Notes under the pieces: generated by a model | Seen by the model: the letters and a program-made list of their open reading frames with translations, nothing else | What the model was told of the DNA's origin: nothing | Databases searched by the model: none | NCBI GenBank assembly: GCA_014526335.1 | Contig: JACTAT010000052.1 | Coordinates: forward strand, 3,970,504-4,034,503 | Source of the DNA: Chrysaora quinquecirrha | Lineage: Eukaryota; Cnidaria; Scyphozoa; Semaeostomeae; Pelagiidae | Length of the DNA stretch: 64,000 bases | Reading direction: 5' to 3' | Position numbers and translations under genes: made by a program | Part shown: positions 23,272 through 35,434 of the stretch, piece after piece | How the letters are laid out: every line of letters begins with the position of its first letter | How positions within the stretch are numbered: the stretch's first letter is position 1

Positions 23272-26200
23272 ATGGCGGGCACTTCTGTGAGCTGGAGGAA
23301 TTCGAGCAAATTGCTTGGATTCATAAATAAAACGCTATCGAGGGCTCTGTGCACGTCAGTTGCAAACTACCCATCAACAGGTATTATGATTTTTGATTTC
23401 CTTGATTTTCAATAGTTTTTTTCCCACGCCTGGCCTACTGCGGCCTTCTTGGCCTTATTATTAGGCCCATTTTTACCAGTATTTTTGCAGCACCATTTAT
23501 CTTATTAGCCTAACGATTTAGTAATGTAATATCTGAAGATACTGTAATGTCTTCAGTATTTTTTAGGGTTTCCTAAATTGTGTTAACGAATAATTTATTT
23601 GAAGAAAAATTTTTCTGACTTGTTTATATTTTTTACAGAAAGTTCTACTAAAATAGCAGAGCACCTGGAGCAGCTTGAAACAGCTAAAAGAGAAAAGATA
23701 TATTACACCACAGAAGGAAATACTTAGAACGATCAGAACAGACCCTTTGGTTGAAAGAGCTGCATTAGACAAAGAATGTAAGGCCATTTGTTATGCAAAT
23801 TAGGGGTGTACTAAAAATAGAATAAGGGTGAAGTTAGTTCAATATTGAAATTATAAATGTTTCACGTTTACGTGTTTTAAATTTATGTTAACGTTTACGT
23901 AGAAAGCAATAACCCCCATTGCTTAAAAACAATAGGTAGCCTTCCTTGCTCAGTGCGCAAAGATTCCAGTCTGGCATTTTGTTGATGGAAATTTTCTATG
24001 CCCCATTCTTCTTATCCTGCAAGCAGATTGTTAGAAAAACTTCTTTTGCAGCATTTTTGTTGTAGAGTTTAGCCATGTTCAGAATAGATGAAAAATGGCA
24101 CGTGTAGCTGTAGCTAAATAGGAACTCAATACTATCAGATCCCATATGTTTGAAAGTTCTTTGTTCATGCATCTTTTTAGTTTTCACTGGTTGAAAAGCA
24201 AATAAGCTTTATGTATCTGTGTTTTTGTAGTGAAAATTCCCCTTGAAACTGTAAAAATGAATGGGCAAAGACAAGAGGATTGAGAGAGGTTGCATTTCTG
24301 GCAAAATACTATGGAATATTCAAGCATGTGTTCAAGGGAAAAGAATTTAAACCTAAAGTATGGCTGGATGTCAACTTTGAAAATACAGGAGTTCACAGAG
24401 GAAACATCATTGAACCATCAGAGGTACATTTATCTTATGTTGTTCATCCTTGTGCAACATAAAATGTTTCAGTAAAACAGCAGAATTTGCAAAACGGCAT
24501 ATTCCTGAAGTAATGAAAGAAAGGGTTTTGCTTTTGCAACTCTTCTGTTATCTAAGATCACTGGCAGCTTTAAGGACCAGAAAATATTTTCCCATTAAAC
24601 TGGGAATATGGCACAGATGGTGGTTGATCCTCTTTTTGCAGCACAGCTGATAAATGTGTCTGATTTGCTAGTTCCTGATGAACAGCAACAGTCAAAAGAT
24701 ATTCTTCTCATGGGAGATAAATTGAAGTATGAAGGAAATTTTACGGTTTGCAGCGTCAATATTTTTGTTTCATCACAATTTTTTACTTTATTTTCTTTCA
24801 GTGTCTCAATAAACCGATAGTTTCTTTTGATGAAACCTCTGATAAATACCATTCATTGCTATTGGTAAATCCAGATGGCTGTTATCCTGTTGCTGATGCT
24901 GAGATTCTTCACTGGATGGTGTAAGATGCTTTCATTATCTTTCCTTTGATTAACTTCAATTAAATGCTCAGAACTTTTATTAAATTTGGTAAAACTTTAA
25001 GTAGAAAACGTAAACTTGGTTTTCTTGAAACTTCATACTTTGCCTTCAAACGTTATCTGAACAAATTGTCATTTTTTCAAGGTATGCAAATTTCTTCCAG
25101 CAAAACTTTCTCCTTTCAGATCATAGCCTTTGCATAACATTGCATAACTAAACCTCCCCCAAGAGTTGGGTCTCATTTTCAGAATGACTTTTTGGCCAAA
25201 AACACTTCTTTTTCTAGCTTTAAGATGCACCATTTACAAGCTCCAAAAGCAAATTTTAAAGAAATAATGAAGTCTTTTACTTTTAATTTTAATTCTGAAT
25301 AGATGATGTGTTTCTATTCTAGAATAAATGCACCTGGCAATCAAATCAAAAATGGAAAAGAACTTAGCTACATTCCACCTCTACCTTGGAAGGGAACTGG
25401 TTTTCATAGGTTTTGCCTTGCTGTTTTTGCTCATGATGAACCTGTGGATCTTGCCAAGATCAATGAATCCTCAAATAACAGGCAAGATAAGTTTATGATT
25501 TTGTTAAGGTTGCATTTTGCAACTGCTGCTAATTCCATTTTGAATAAATTGTCATACATTGAAAAATTTAATGACAATAAGATATTCTGCAAAATTAGTG
25601 CTTTGTCAAAGAATGGTAAATCTAGCTGTTTGTTTGAGTCTTCATATTTGAAGGCATTTTCCTTTTTGGTACCCAGTCATTTTAACAAAAGGTCTTTACA
25701 GTCAAGTAGCTTAAATTCATGTAGTAGTTGTTTGTAAAAGAGTCCTTGGAGTGTTGCAACAACTGTCCCTTTTTTGATTTTGAAAATTTCTTAGTCAACT
25801 CTATGCAATTTTTGTATGTCAAATTCTTTTCTATTCAGTATTCAAGTAATTAAAGGAAAATTGAAAGAAAGTAGAAAGCAAACAGCTGAGATATAATTTG
25901 TACTTTAAGTCCTTGACCTCCCAATGAATATGAAAGTTGTTTTTCCATTTCAAGGTTGAAGTTCCAAACTGCAGAATTTCTGGAAAAAACCGTGCCAAGT
26001 TGGAGGCCTGTAGGACTAAGCTGGTTTCAAGCACAATGGGATATGTCTGTTAGTGAGTCTGCCAAACAATTAGGTATGTATGATAAGCATGCAAGAATTT
26101 TTTTGTTAACGTAGGGTTAAAGGCTCATCTGAGCGCTTATTTATGGTATAATGAATTTCTGTTTTACTCTTCTTACTTCCCTTGATTTTAGGAATCTCTG

Positions 26201-26328
26201 AGCCAATGTTTGAATGGGAAGAATACATAAGTCCAAAACAGCTGTCCAACATTGTAAGACAGAAAAGGATAAACAATAAATACAGGATCAAGTTTACTGA
26301 TGATGATATATTATTAGGAAATAAATGA
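23272..26328 (+). CDS. MRPL38: Mitochondrial ribosomal protein L38
   Basis: Exons: 23272-23380, 23639-23777, 24231-24423, 24802-24920, 25323-25481, 25955-26073 and 26192-26328. The N-terminus ('MAGTSVSWRNSSKLLGF' onward) is basic, serine-rich and lacks acids, as expected for a mitochondrial import peptide. A charged helical region follows, then the PEBP-like fold typical of mL38, with 'LAKYYGIFKHVFKG', 'LLLVNPDG', 'ILHWMV', 'NAPGN', 'YIPPLPWKGTGFHRF' and 'GLSWFQAQWD', in the order seen in vertebrate MRPL38. It is a component of the mitoribosome large subunit near the central protuberance. Oddities: a one-base insertion near 23686-23696, a one-base loss near 24257-24260, and a probable GC-AG intron after 25481. 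AATAAA at about 26472 could be its poly(A) signal. Confidence 0.92.
24454..24760 (+). other. Coding-like segment inside MRPL38 intron 3
   Basis: Two overlapping open frames read 'AEFAKRHIPEVMKERVLLLQ' and 'LINVSDLLVPDEQQQSKDIL', with a codon texture better than random. The flanking MRPL38 exons align to the family without them, so they are not part of the ribosomal protein. They may be a decayed insert from another gene or transposon. I do not recognise the sequence. Confidence 0.3.
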
Positions 26329-26443
26329 CACCTTTATGTGAGTTTGATAATTTTTCAATTTCTTTAATATATTCCGTAATATGTTTCTACTGTATGTATT
26401 CTGACATATGTACGAGTGTCTGCAGATTTCAGCGGTGATATGT

Positions 26444-26508
26444 TATATCAAGACAAAATAAGAGAACAGTAGAATAAAGTTCTCTTATAATATTTTGTCT
26501 TGGTTATA
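26444..26508. repeat. Hairpin between convergent MRPL38 and GFOD
   Basis: 'tatatcaagacaaaataaga' at the left pairs with 'ttataatattttgtcttggt' at the right, with further pairing 'agaac/gttct' near the loop. It lies between two genes that converge (stops at 26328 and 26844). It could be a decayed MITE or part of the 3' UTR. Confidence 0.65.
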
Positions 26509-26843
26509 TCTAAGAGTATGTGAAAAGTGAAGTTTCCACCATAGTATTTGTATCCACTAAAGATCTTAAATGTCCTGAAAACAAGCTAGGCATATAAAAG
26601 AAACTATCTTCAGTTCTCATATATAGAAGTTGAGTATATAAAATGAACCTCCTCTTTACTGCTTATTCTTCCAAAATCAAATATTGATGTTTGAGGTCTT
26701 GATTCTATCAGATGTATCAAGACTAATTTCTGCCAATTAAGACAAAGCAACCTTCTGTAATATCAATCGTAGAAATAAAGTTTAAGCTGATTTACCTCTC
26801 AGACAAAATTAAAGAAATCTATGCATTTCATTATATCATCATA

Positions 26844-28719
26844 TCATTTGACTTTCTCTCGTTTTGCATTTTTCGGTGAAAGTTTACTGGATTCAGGTTC
26901 AATCTTCTTTCTTGTTTCTGCCATTTTCGAAGCTTTCTCTTGCAATTTTTGATGGCTTTGTTCAGTGGATGACCAAAATGGACTATCGTCTTTACTCTTC
27001 ACAGAGGGTGATATTTTCACCCATTGTCCATTGTTGTTTGAGTCTATGATTGCATCCATTACAGCTCTCACATATGATCCTAAAAAAACAAATATAACGG
27101 TTATGGATTAGAACAACTCACCCTACTCTCAATTCTTGAAAAGCAAGATGTAGTAGATTGCAAGATATATCTGTGGAATGCATTCTGAGCAAAAGGCTAA
27201 AGGCCTTGCAGTATGGACTGTACAATACAACATCTCCTTGTGACTGAAATCCTATCCCACGATCAAATACAGGCAAGTTTAGTTCATTGAAGCTCAACAG
27301 TGACATGATAAATAGAATGGAGGTCTCATGATTGGTGAGAACAGATTCAAGCCACTTGACCAGGCTGGGCTAGTAATCACACCAGTGTCAGATTCTTGTA
27401 TGGTAACGATGCAATTTGGCACCCAACTTGAGATACCAAGAAGTAATAATCATACAATATGTATGGCACTTGATGAGATATTGTGGATGCAGGGGTTGCT
27501 TTCTATTGGTTTCACCTATTGTTCTATAGAAAATGTTGCACATGCTAGTGTATACATGTACTCTACACTTGGTACCTCTGAAGCATTTTGCTTCTGATTT
27601 TCAATGTATTTTGCTCTTGATTAACCCCATTCCTTGTCGACTGATTAGCCAGTAGATTTATAATTGAACTAAACGTTAATTGGCATTCTCACCATCTTCA
27701 AAATTGGCAGCAGCAGCAATAAGATTATGATCAGCATTTCTACGATCTGTATTTTGTGTGCTTTGAAAAGCACTTTTTATTCCTTCAATCAATGATACCA
27801 AACCATGCAAATACATGCCAGGCTGGGAATCCTTTACATCAGCAGCAAATTTCACAACTGAACATTTATCTTGGAACAAACAAACTTCAGGAGTGGAGTT
27901 TTCTCTTGCCCCACCAAACAAATCACCATTTTTAAGTCTAAGATAACCTTTAGTACCAACGATAAGAATTTCATGGTTGAAATCTTTAGGCATATGGGAA
28001 TTTAATGTCACACTTGCATGCAAACCACTGGTACACTTCAAATGAAATGTACAGAAATCATCACTTGTTATCTGGCGAAATGAAGGCATGCTATCCGTAT
28101 GTTTGACAAATGTCTCAAGAATACCTTGTGCCTCACAAGCATGTTGGTTAACTAAAAATGACAAGGCATCTATCACATGACATCCAAATGTATGCAAGAC
28201 TCCACCACCCATAGACTGATCACAGTGCCAGTCATACTTCATACCAACAAGGTTTTCTGTGTGCACTGTGCATTCGCAAACAAGCAACCTGCCACAGTAA
28301 CCTTCTGCTATTAACTCACGGGCTTTAATAAAGCTTTTTAAGAATCGCAAGGGATGGTTCATTAGTGACAGCAGCTGGGGGTAATACTGTGCAGCACTGA
28401 CCATCTTCTCTGCATCTCGAAGACTCAACCCAGCTGGTGCTGAACAAAAAACATGCTTTCCTATTGACAATGCTTTGACTGCAACTTCAGCGTATTGATG
28501 TGGTGAACCACAAACACAGACAATATCTACATCATTATGTAATAACAGTTCATCTAATCTACATGTGTAAAAAGGAATTTCCATCAGGGAGGCTGTGTGT
28601 TTTGCTTTCTCTTTTGTGCTTGCCCATATCCCAGAAACAGTGAAGCCAACAGAACGGAATATTGTTATCATTGTTTGTGCATGACTGTCGCTGCCGAATA
28701 TACCTACACAAGGAAGCAT
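26844..28719 (-). CDS. GFOD2: Glucose-fructose oxidoreductase domain-containing protein (GFOD1/2 type)
   Basis: Two exons on the minus strand, 28719-27693 and 27079-26844, join in phase (GAT G|GA TCA). The N-terminal Rossmann domain begins 'MLPCVGIFGSDSHAQTMI', followed by 'DVDIVCVCGSPHQYAEVAVK' and 'GKHVFCSAPAGL'. The second domain carries 'GEYVG'-like 'AEGYCGRLLVCE', 'DWHCDQSMGGGVLHTFGCHV' and 'RQITSDDFCTF', all hallmarks of the GFOD branch of the Gfo/Idh/MocA family. The catalytic Lys-Pro of true oxidoreductases is replaced here by Ala-Gly ('APAG'), as is usual in GFODs, so catalysis is doubtful. The C-terminus is shorter and more lysine-rich than in vertebrates. I cannot separate GFOD1 from GFOD2; the ortholog may predate that split. 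It shares a short divergent 5' region with MRGBP. Confidence 0.9.
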
Positions 28720-28920
28720 TTTGAAGGTATTTTATTCAAATTATTAAAACTCTACTGGAACATTGTTCACTGAATCTTCCTTCTCTTGAAATTGGAATCA
28801 GCTGATTGATCAATTGATAAAAATGTTGTTGTTGTCTGTTTCAGCCTCTATTTCATTCAAGACGGAAAATTGTTCCGTGAAACAGCGCATGTTATCATAA
28901 ACCAACAATGTGAATAGAAA
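28720..28920. promoter_or_regulatory. Bidirectional promoter region between GFOD and MRGBP
   Basis: Only 201 bases separate the two start codons, which face away from each other. No clear TATA box is visible. The stretch must hold both 5' UTRs and the core promoter elements, so the two genes probably share regulation. Confidence 0.65.
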
Positions 28921-31749
28921 ATGGCGGCTGAAAGGCACCAAAAGAGCTCCAGCTCAAAACACTCCCAAAATGAGCCCTTGCAGTGGGTTGCAGATCTAGA
29001 AGTTAATCTCTTTCATTCTGTCAAAGGACATAAGCCTGTAGGTAAGCAAAGTGAAGCAGATAGGTTTTTATGCATGTAAGTGAAACTGAAAATACATAAA
29101 AAAGCATGTGTAGCAAGCTGATGCCAAAAAAGTAGGTACTAGGGTACCTACCTGGCTAACTGGCTTGAAACTTTGTGCGCACTGAAGAACTTAAAGAACT
29201 TTGGTGCGAAATTTTGGCTAAAACAATAGAAAACAATAGCCCCTATTTTTTGAAAAACAATGGTCTTTGGTGTGCAGTCAGTGCACAGAAATTCCAGATG
29301 TGGAGAGCTTGCCCTTGTGTATGGCTTTATCCCCATGGGGCCAGGCTGCAGCAAAAGTATGGCAGTAGCTCAACAAAGCCCACTAGCGATCGCAATCAAA
29401 GGGCACACTTGGCACTCCTAAAGACAAAGAATGTTATTTATTTGCCAGACATTGAAAAAATTATAATTTCTGTACTTGAGAACCAAAATCTTTCAAGACT
29501 TTTTGTGCACCTCACCAAGCTCCATGCACCTGAGATCTCGGTATAAAGTGCCACACTTTGTAGAATGGGTTTGAAGGGTTAGTGCTAGCATTATGTTTGT
29601 TTATTTGTGCTTAGCACTGTCTCTTGATCCAGATTTTTTTGACATATGTTCTGATTTTCTCAGGTGTCAACAGATATTTTCACATGGCTTGCATATTGAA
29701 AAAGTTTCTGTCTGCCACTGGAAAATCAGGTGTTACTTCTCATCAACTTTGGGAACACCTTTCAGAGATGTATAACCTTGAAATGTTGGTAGGTCACTCA
29801 AAATATGCATTTTCAGAAAATTGCTTATTATCTCATGTAGTATTCTTTTTAACTAAGCTTGTAAATCAGTTTAGTAAACAGCCAACAGCACTGAAATTTT
29901 TTGAAATCACAAGATATCAAGTTTGTTGTGTGAAAATTGTATAAAGGATTCAAAACTTAGTCTAGGTACAAAGTTTCACTGTCCTAGCACTCATGTTTGT
30001 AATTTTGTGAGAATTGAAAGTTCCTGATTTTCTGACTGCAAAAAATGAAGTTTGTGAAATTTTCAACCCTATTGGGTTGAACCCCTTATATAATTGTAAA
30101 TTTCGAACACTCCTAAAGTAGATAATAGAAGTGCTGTGATAACAAAACTTTGTACTTAGACTAAATTTTTTATGCTTTTGAAGCAAAAATTTATATCTTG
30201 TGATTTTGAAATTTTCAATGCTGTCCTCTTTTGCCGAAATGATCTATTTGGAGAATGAGGGTGTGGCTTAGTGATTCAAAAACTCACACAAAAAAATTGC
30301 TGATGAAGAAAAGATATGGTAAGATGAGGTTCCTGCCAATGGTGATACAAACTTCTGCTAATCATCTGCTAATGAAGATAATGTAGAAGGTATATTCTGA
30401 CTTGTTGATAGACCCATTTGCTCTTGTACTAACAGAGGTCTTGTTACCGTCCAACTTAATATTAAAGGCTTGTCATGATAAGTGGTGACTATCATTTCTA
30501 ATACGGTGTCAGAAACAGCCTTGATAAGTCTGAATATATTTACTCAGAGGTCTTGTTATTTCTAACCTAATCCTTCCATTTTTATCAATATTGTTTGCTT
30601 TGTATCCAGAATGAGCTGGAGAATTTGCCATTTCCAAATGATGTAACTGACTTCTGTCTTCCTGAAGAAATAACAAATCCAGAAATAGCTGCTTCTCAAC
30701 CATGCTCTCCTGCAACTTCAACAGAAGATGGACCAAGTATGATCTAGAATATTCTTTCTGTATAAACGTATTTTCTAACAAAAACCCTTTCTAACACGAG
30801 CCCAAACTCATAGTACCAAAATTTAAGAAATTCCAGTAACGGAAAAGTCTGTGCGCGAGAAACTCGTTAACTCTGTCTTCGAAATTTTCTTCTATTTCCT
30901 GTGTTGTAAAGCCAAAAACATTTGAATACGATCAGTTAACGGGTTTAAACCATATCATTCAGATACCATGTTATACGTAATGGATGTTTTAGAAACTATT
31001 AAGAAATTTTCAATACTCAAAATCTGAAAATTTTAAGAAGCGTTTACGGTATACTGGACCCATTTTGATTTTTAGTTGTTATATAATCGAAGTTGTTGGA
31101 CTGGGAACTCGTGTTTGTTTATTTGTGTGATTATTGCTGGGAATAAAAAAAAGGACAGTATTAGCAGTTTAGAAGACCTTCTGAATCTTCAATTTGAGTC
31201 ACGGTATTCTCATCTAGGATCGCCGATATAACAATCTTAGGCGCATTGTTAACATCAAATGTGCTTAGCTCTGCCCAAATGTAGAATTGGCTTCCTAGTC
31301 GTTTTTTTTTACTGTATGAGTTCCGATTTTCGCTGCATATTGCTTAATGCTATTATACGCATAAAAAACCCAGAGTCAAACTGTATAGTCGATTGATAAC
31401 CTTGTGTTAGTGATAGAATATGAACCTCCACTTAATAAGGCTTATAATCTTTATTATGGGTTTTCACGAGAGGTAGTCTGAAGAAAACTATTAATACGTA
31501 GCCAATCAAATTTCGTTCAAAGAGTATAAAACTCAATAAACGGTGTTGATTAATCCTGTTTTCTGATTTATTCTAGCAGCTCAAAGACCAACAAATCTCA
31601 CAGTAACAACTCTGCAAATGCTTGCTTCATCTTCCGCATCTGAAAATGTGCCTTCACCAAAGCGCAAACGGACTCGTGGACCATTCTGCTCATCCTCAAA
31701 TCCTTCATCGCCAGTTCCCGGTACACCTGGAACAAAGAGAAGACGATGA
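28921..31749 (+). CDS. MRGBP: MRG/MORF4L-binding protein (NuA4/TIP60 subunit)
   Basis: Exons: 28921-29041, 29664-29788, 30610-30736 and 31577-31749, all in phase. The N-terminus is serine-rich, then comes the Eaf7/MRGBP domain: 'WVADLEVNLFHSVKGHKPVG' and 'VNRYFHMACILKKF', followed by 'LWEHLSEMYNLEML' and 'NELENLPFPNDVTDFCLPEE'. The order and spacing match the family. The tail is disordered and basic ('SPKRKRTR', ending 'GTKRRR'), a likely nuclear signal. The family bridges MRG15/MRGX to the NuA4/TIP60 histone acetyltransferase. The last intron ends TAGCAG, a tandem acceptor that could drop one alanine codon. The small exon count and missing introns in the tail are as expected. Confidence 0.92.
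30462..30560. repeat. Dispersed repeat Q, copy 1
   Basis: 'aaaggcttgtcatgataagt', 'atacggtgt' and 'cttgataa' recur in the same order at about 53262-53355 in a chordin intron; an inverted piece sits at about 53195-53225. It lies in MRGBP intron 2 and has no coding frame. Confidence 0.6.
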
Positions 31750-32851
31750 AGCGACGCTGAGGTTTTACGAGCCAAGATGATTAGACGATGTTTGTCGTTT
31801 CGTTCTTGTCGTTCTTGTTGTCATATCGTTTGCATTTCGTCGCTACTTCGATGATCTTATGGTATTTACACAACACGAGGATCAGTTTATCACAGGCGTA
31901 AATTTTACATCTTAGAAAAGTGAACAAGTACCAACTGAATGTGCATGTTTTTTGCAAAAGATCTCAGGAGTTTTTTCATATCTGTCATATAATGTCACAA
32001 GAAAAATATTTAAAATGCGAAGCAAGGACGGTTTTCTGGGCATTATCATAGACTATGAGAGTCTGCTTGTAAAACATACGAACGAATGTAACCCGTTTAT
32101 TTTACCATTGACTCTAATGTTATAGCATTTAATTTTTTGTACATAGCTACACATTGTGTTGTACCTAGGGTGATCGAATTTAATGAAGTAGCTGTCATTT
32201 ATTTATCAAGTAGTGCTTCCGACATCGGACCGGATAAGGGAGACCATCCGATCAGATTTGACTCCGTGTAGTAGTATTCAACCGAAAGATTAGTCTGCTT
32301 AATGTCCATATTACGGATTTTACGGGTTTTGTCTACGCGATCTAATACGATCTAACGCGATCTGGGAGTGCCAATCAAAATGCAAAACTCGTTAAAGTGG
32401 GAACGCATATTTGCTTTTGCTAACTTAGTGTGGAGTTGGTGGATGTAAAATGTGCATTCTTCACGGTGCGTCTGCTGATGTATGCAGACGCAATACATAG
32501 CAGAACAATTTATTGACTATTGGTAGCTAAAATGACGTAGCTCAAATTTGGTATCTGATATCTTCAGCATAATCCGTTTTCTTAGGGGAGTTTCTCTCCT
32601 GTACTTCATTATAAGTTTGCGCGAATCATATCAGGAAATCTTGATGAAATTTGTATGAAATGCGGAGGATAATTGTATGCCTCGCAGAAGCCAAAGATAA
32701 ATTGATAAAGAGGCTTGTTTTGTTCATTTTCGGCCTAGCCAGCTAGTCGCCATTACTCTGCCATTGTGCTGTTGCTGTGCGGGGTTGTAGTTGAATTGCA
32801 AGGTCTTAGACGTGCTAAAAACCAGCATTTGTGAAGAAAGTTCCATAGAAA
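31750..32851. other. Intergenic region between MRGBP and ENY2
   Basis: I see no gene here. It contains the MRGBP 3' flank and ENY2 5' flank. A run of 'gcgatctaatacgatctaac' near 32337-32360 is a small local repeat. No obvious promoter motif was found. Confidence 0.55.
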
Positions 32852-34186
32852 ATGCCGCAGTTAGCTCAGTAAGTTTTATCTAGAGGTTAAAGTTACACTA
32901 GCCATGGAATCATCCTAATGGAATGGAACACCACGCAACTCAAAAAAACAAAAGACCAAATATAGACTATATTATACCCGAACCTCCTGATTTTATCATT
33001 TCAATTTTTCTTTTTTGTTTTTCAGAAGAGGCAAAGAGAATCAGATTAGAACAAAGATAAACCAGAAACTAACAGAGACAGGAGAAAAGGAGAGGTGGGG
33101 GCTTGAAGAACAGTTTGCTTGTCTATTTTTTGATGCATTGGTCCCAGCAGACTGCTTTTTGATCTGTGCATGATCCAGTTTCAAGTAGAACCCAGGTTGG
33201 AAAACATGCTCATTTTTGCCGACATGTCAGTGCAAGCAAGTGAAAGTTGCAAGCAGTGAGCTGGGAGAAACCTCAAAAACTTAACCTTGAGGTGCGAGTG
33301 AAAGCCGCCAACAATTGCAACCTTTTGTAACATGTATGACTGCGAGACTTCACTTACGAGGATGCAAGTTGAAAAATCACGTAGTAGGTAGAACAGACCA
33401 GCCTCCTGTTCGAATCAACGGGCAAACAACCTAACATTTGCCCAGACAATACGCATTTGTTGTCTCTTTATTCTATTAAAAACCTTCCTGTACTTTGAAA
33501 CTTTAGACTTCAAGAGATGTTAAGATTGAAGCTGATAGAATGTGGCTGGAGAGAAGAACTTAAATCTTATTGCAGAAGTAAGTATTTAGTCAAATTATGT
33601 AAAAGCAATCTTTGATTAATAAATGGATTTGCTTTTCATATTTCAATATTTTATAATCTTGAAGGTATTGTACAACAAAAAGGAATTGATAATGTCACAG
33701 CTGATGATTTGGTAGAAGAAATAACTCCAAAAGCAAGAGGTTGGTATGTTTTAGTATATGCTTAGAGGTTATCATTTTATTCTCTTTTTTAAGCCGTTTG
33801 TGAAATAATTTCCATTGCTTTGGAGTATCATGAAATTATTGATTGATTGGCTGATTGATTTTTTGATCAAGTGATTGACATGATGCTGTTGATTGATTAT
33901 ATTGGCTGATCCATTGATTAATTGATTTATTGATGAATTGATTGATTGACTGATTGCTTGGTTGGTTGATTATTTGTTATTTGGTTATTTATTGACTATT
34001 GCATTTAATGATTAACTTATTCACTAGATGTTAGGAACGATCTTTTCATATCAATAATTCATCTTTTTATTTCCTTCTCATAATTTCTTGCAATAATTTT
34101 CAGCTATGGTACCAGATGAAGTAAAAAAAGAACTTTTTCAAAGAATAAAGACCTTTATCACCGAGAAATCAGAATTGCCTTCATAA
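32852..34186 (+). CDS. ENY2: Transcription and mRNA export factor ENY2 (SAGA/TREX-2)
   Basis: Five exons: 32852-32868, 33026-33094, 33507-33577, 33665-33739 and 34104-34186, all in phase, giving about 104 residues, the usual family size. The translation follows ENY2/Sus1 closely: 'INQKLTETGEKERLQEML', 'LIECGWREELKSYCR', 'VTADDLVEEITPKARAMVPD', 'EVKKELFQRIKTFI'. It is an all-helical protein that wraps around SAGA DUB (with ATXN7L3/USP22) and GANP in TREX-2, acting in the nucleus. The 17-base first exon starts with ATG CCG and is supported by phase. AATAAA overlaps the stop codon region (34186-34191), so the 3' UTR may be very short. No frameshift is present. Confidence 0.95.
33835..34005. repeat. 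(TTGA)n-like simple repeat
   Basis: Degenerate 'gattgattg' and 'ttgattga' units fill this part of ENY2 intron 4. It is low-complexity sequence with no coding meaning. Confidence 0.75.
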
Positions 34187-34606
34187 ATAAAGGTAGACAA
34201 GTTCCCAGGTATGTATACCTATAGCTTTGTAAAAATAATGGGAGTGCCGTTGAAAGATGATGACCTGAACTGAAAGTAAAGGCGAATAATTGCAAGACAA
34301 GTATAAAACTGTTGCATTAAAGAAGGAGCCCAGAACATAACTTAAATAGCAGATTAAGCACACATCACCTGTGCAATATTAACTGAAATGTACTTCTAAA
34401 TTAACTGAAAAAACAGAGGCCACCAGTCAATATTGCCATACAGTAAAAACCATTAACTTTTGGGGTTATTTTGTAAGCGATTCTTATATTAGCTACTTTT
34501 AATGCACTAGCTATTTTTCATGATGTTAGCAAACTTGTTACGTATTCAACACATCCTTTTAATTTGCTGAATTTGTTATCAGATCCTTGTTTCGTTTATA
34601 AACTGT

Positions 34607-34801
34607 AGACTTACCTAAGTCTAAATCTTTCCTTTGCCGAACACAAAGTCATGCCAGAAATATGTTGGCGCTGTGGAGGAGACAATGAGAAAAGAGACAG
34701 ATATGCAGTTAACCTTTCTCACTGTTTCCTCTGCAACGCTGTCACATTTCAATTATGAATTTGTGTTCGGATAAAGAAAGATTTAGACTTAGGGTAAGTC
34801 T
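34607..34801. mobile_element. MITE with about 42-bp terminal inverted repeats
   Basis: The left arm starting 'agacttacctaagtctaaat' and the right arm ending in its inverse, 'atttagacttagggtaagt', pair over about 42 bases through 'ccgaacacaaa' and 'tttgtgttcgg', with few mismatches. The 195-base length and lack of a frame indicate a non-autonomous DNA transposon. Confidence 0.8.
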
Positions 34802-35434
34802 ATATAAACTGGGACTCTTTTGTTCAAAGCTTTGGGACCCCTTTGTACGATACTTGCAGACCCTTCCGCACGATGCTTGATTAATCATATAACTAGTAGG
34901 ACAGATCAGAAATCAGGTTACCAGTCGTATATAATACAATACAACCTTGTGAAATGTGGGACCATCGGATATGACAGTTATCTTCCTGTAGAAAAATGTC
35001 TAATGACACAGTTGCGTACCTATAATAGGCATGCAGAGATGTCCGCCCTATGAAGCAATTAGCGGACTGGACACTGTAATGCATAGCGATATTTACGATG
35101 CAAAAGTCCCAAAAACACTTGTTTGCGTGTGCTGAGTGAAATGCATTTTGACACCGGCCGGGCTTGAACTTCCCAAGGCTAAAACATCTTTGCGCTATTG
35201 CTCCATTGTTTTCTACCGTTTTTGGAGCCTCGTTTCGAAACATCTATGCAATTTGGAAAGAAGAACCACCAATCGTCTGAATTTATTGATTGGAATGTAC
35301 TTGTGCAAAACTTTATGATTGCAATGAATAACGGAAACATCTTGGAAGATGAAAGTTTTTTTCGTTTGATTATTCTCAGAGTATAAATGTCTAAAATAAG
35401 TCGAAAAATGATATCATTTTTTTCATTTAGGGAT

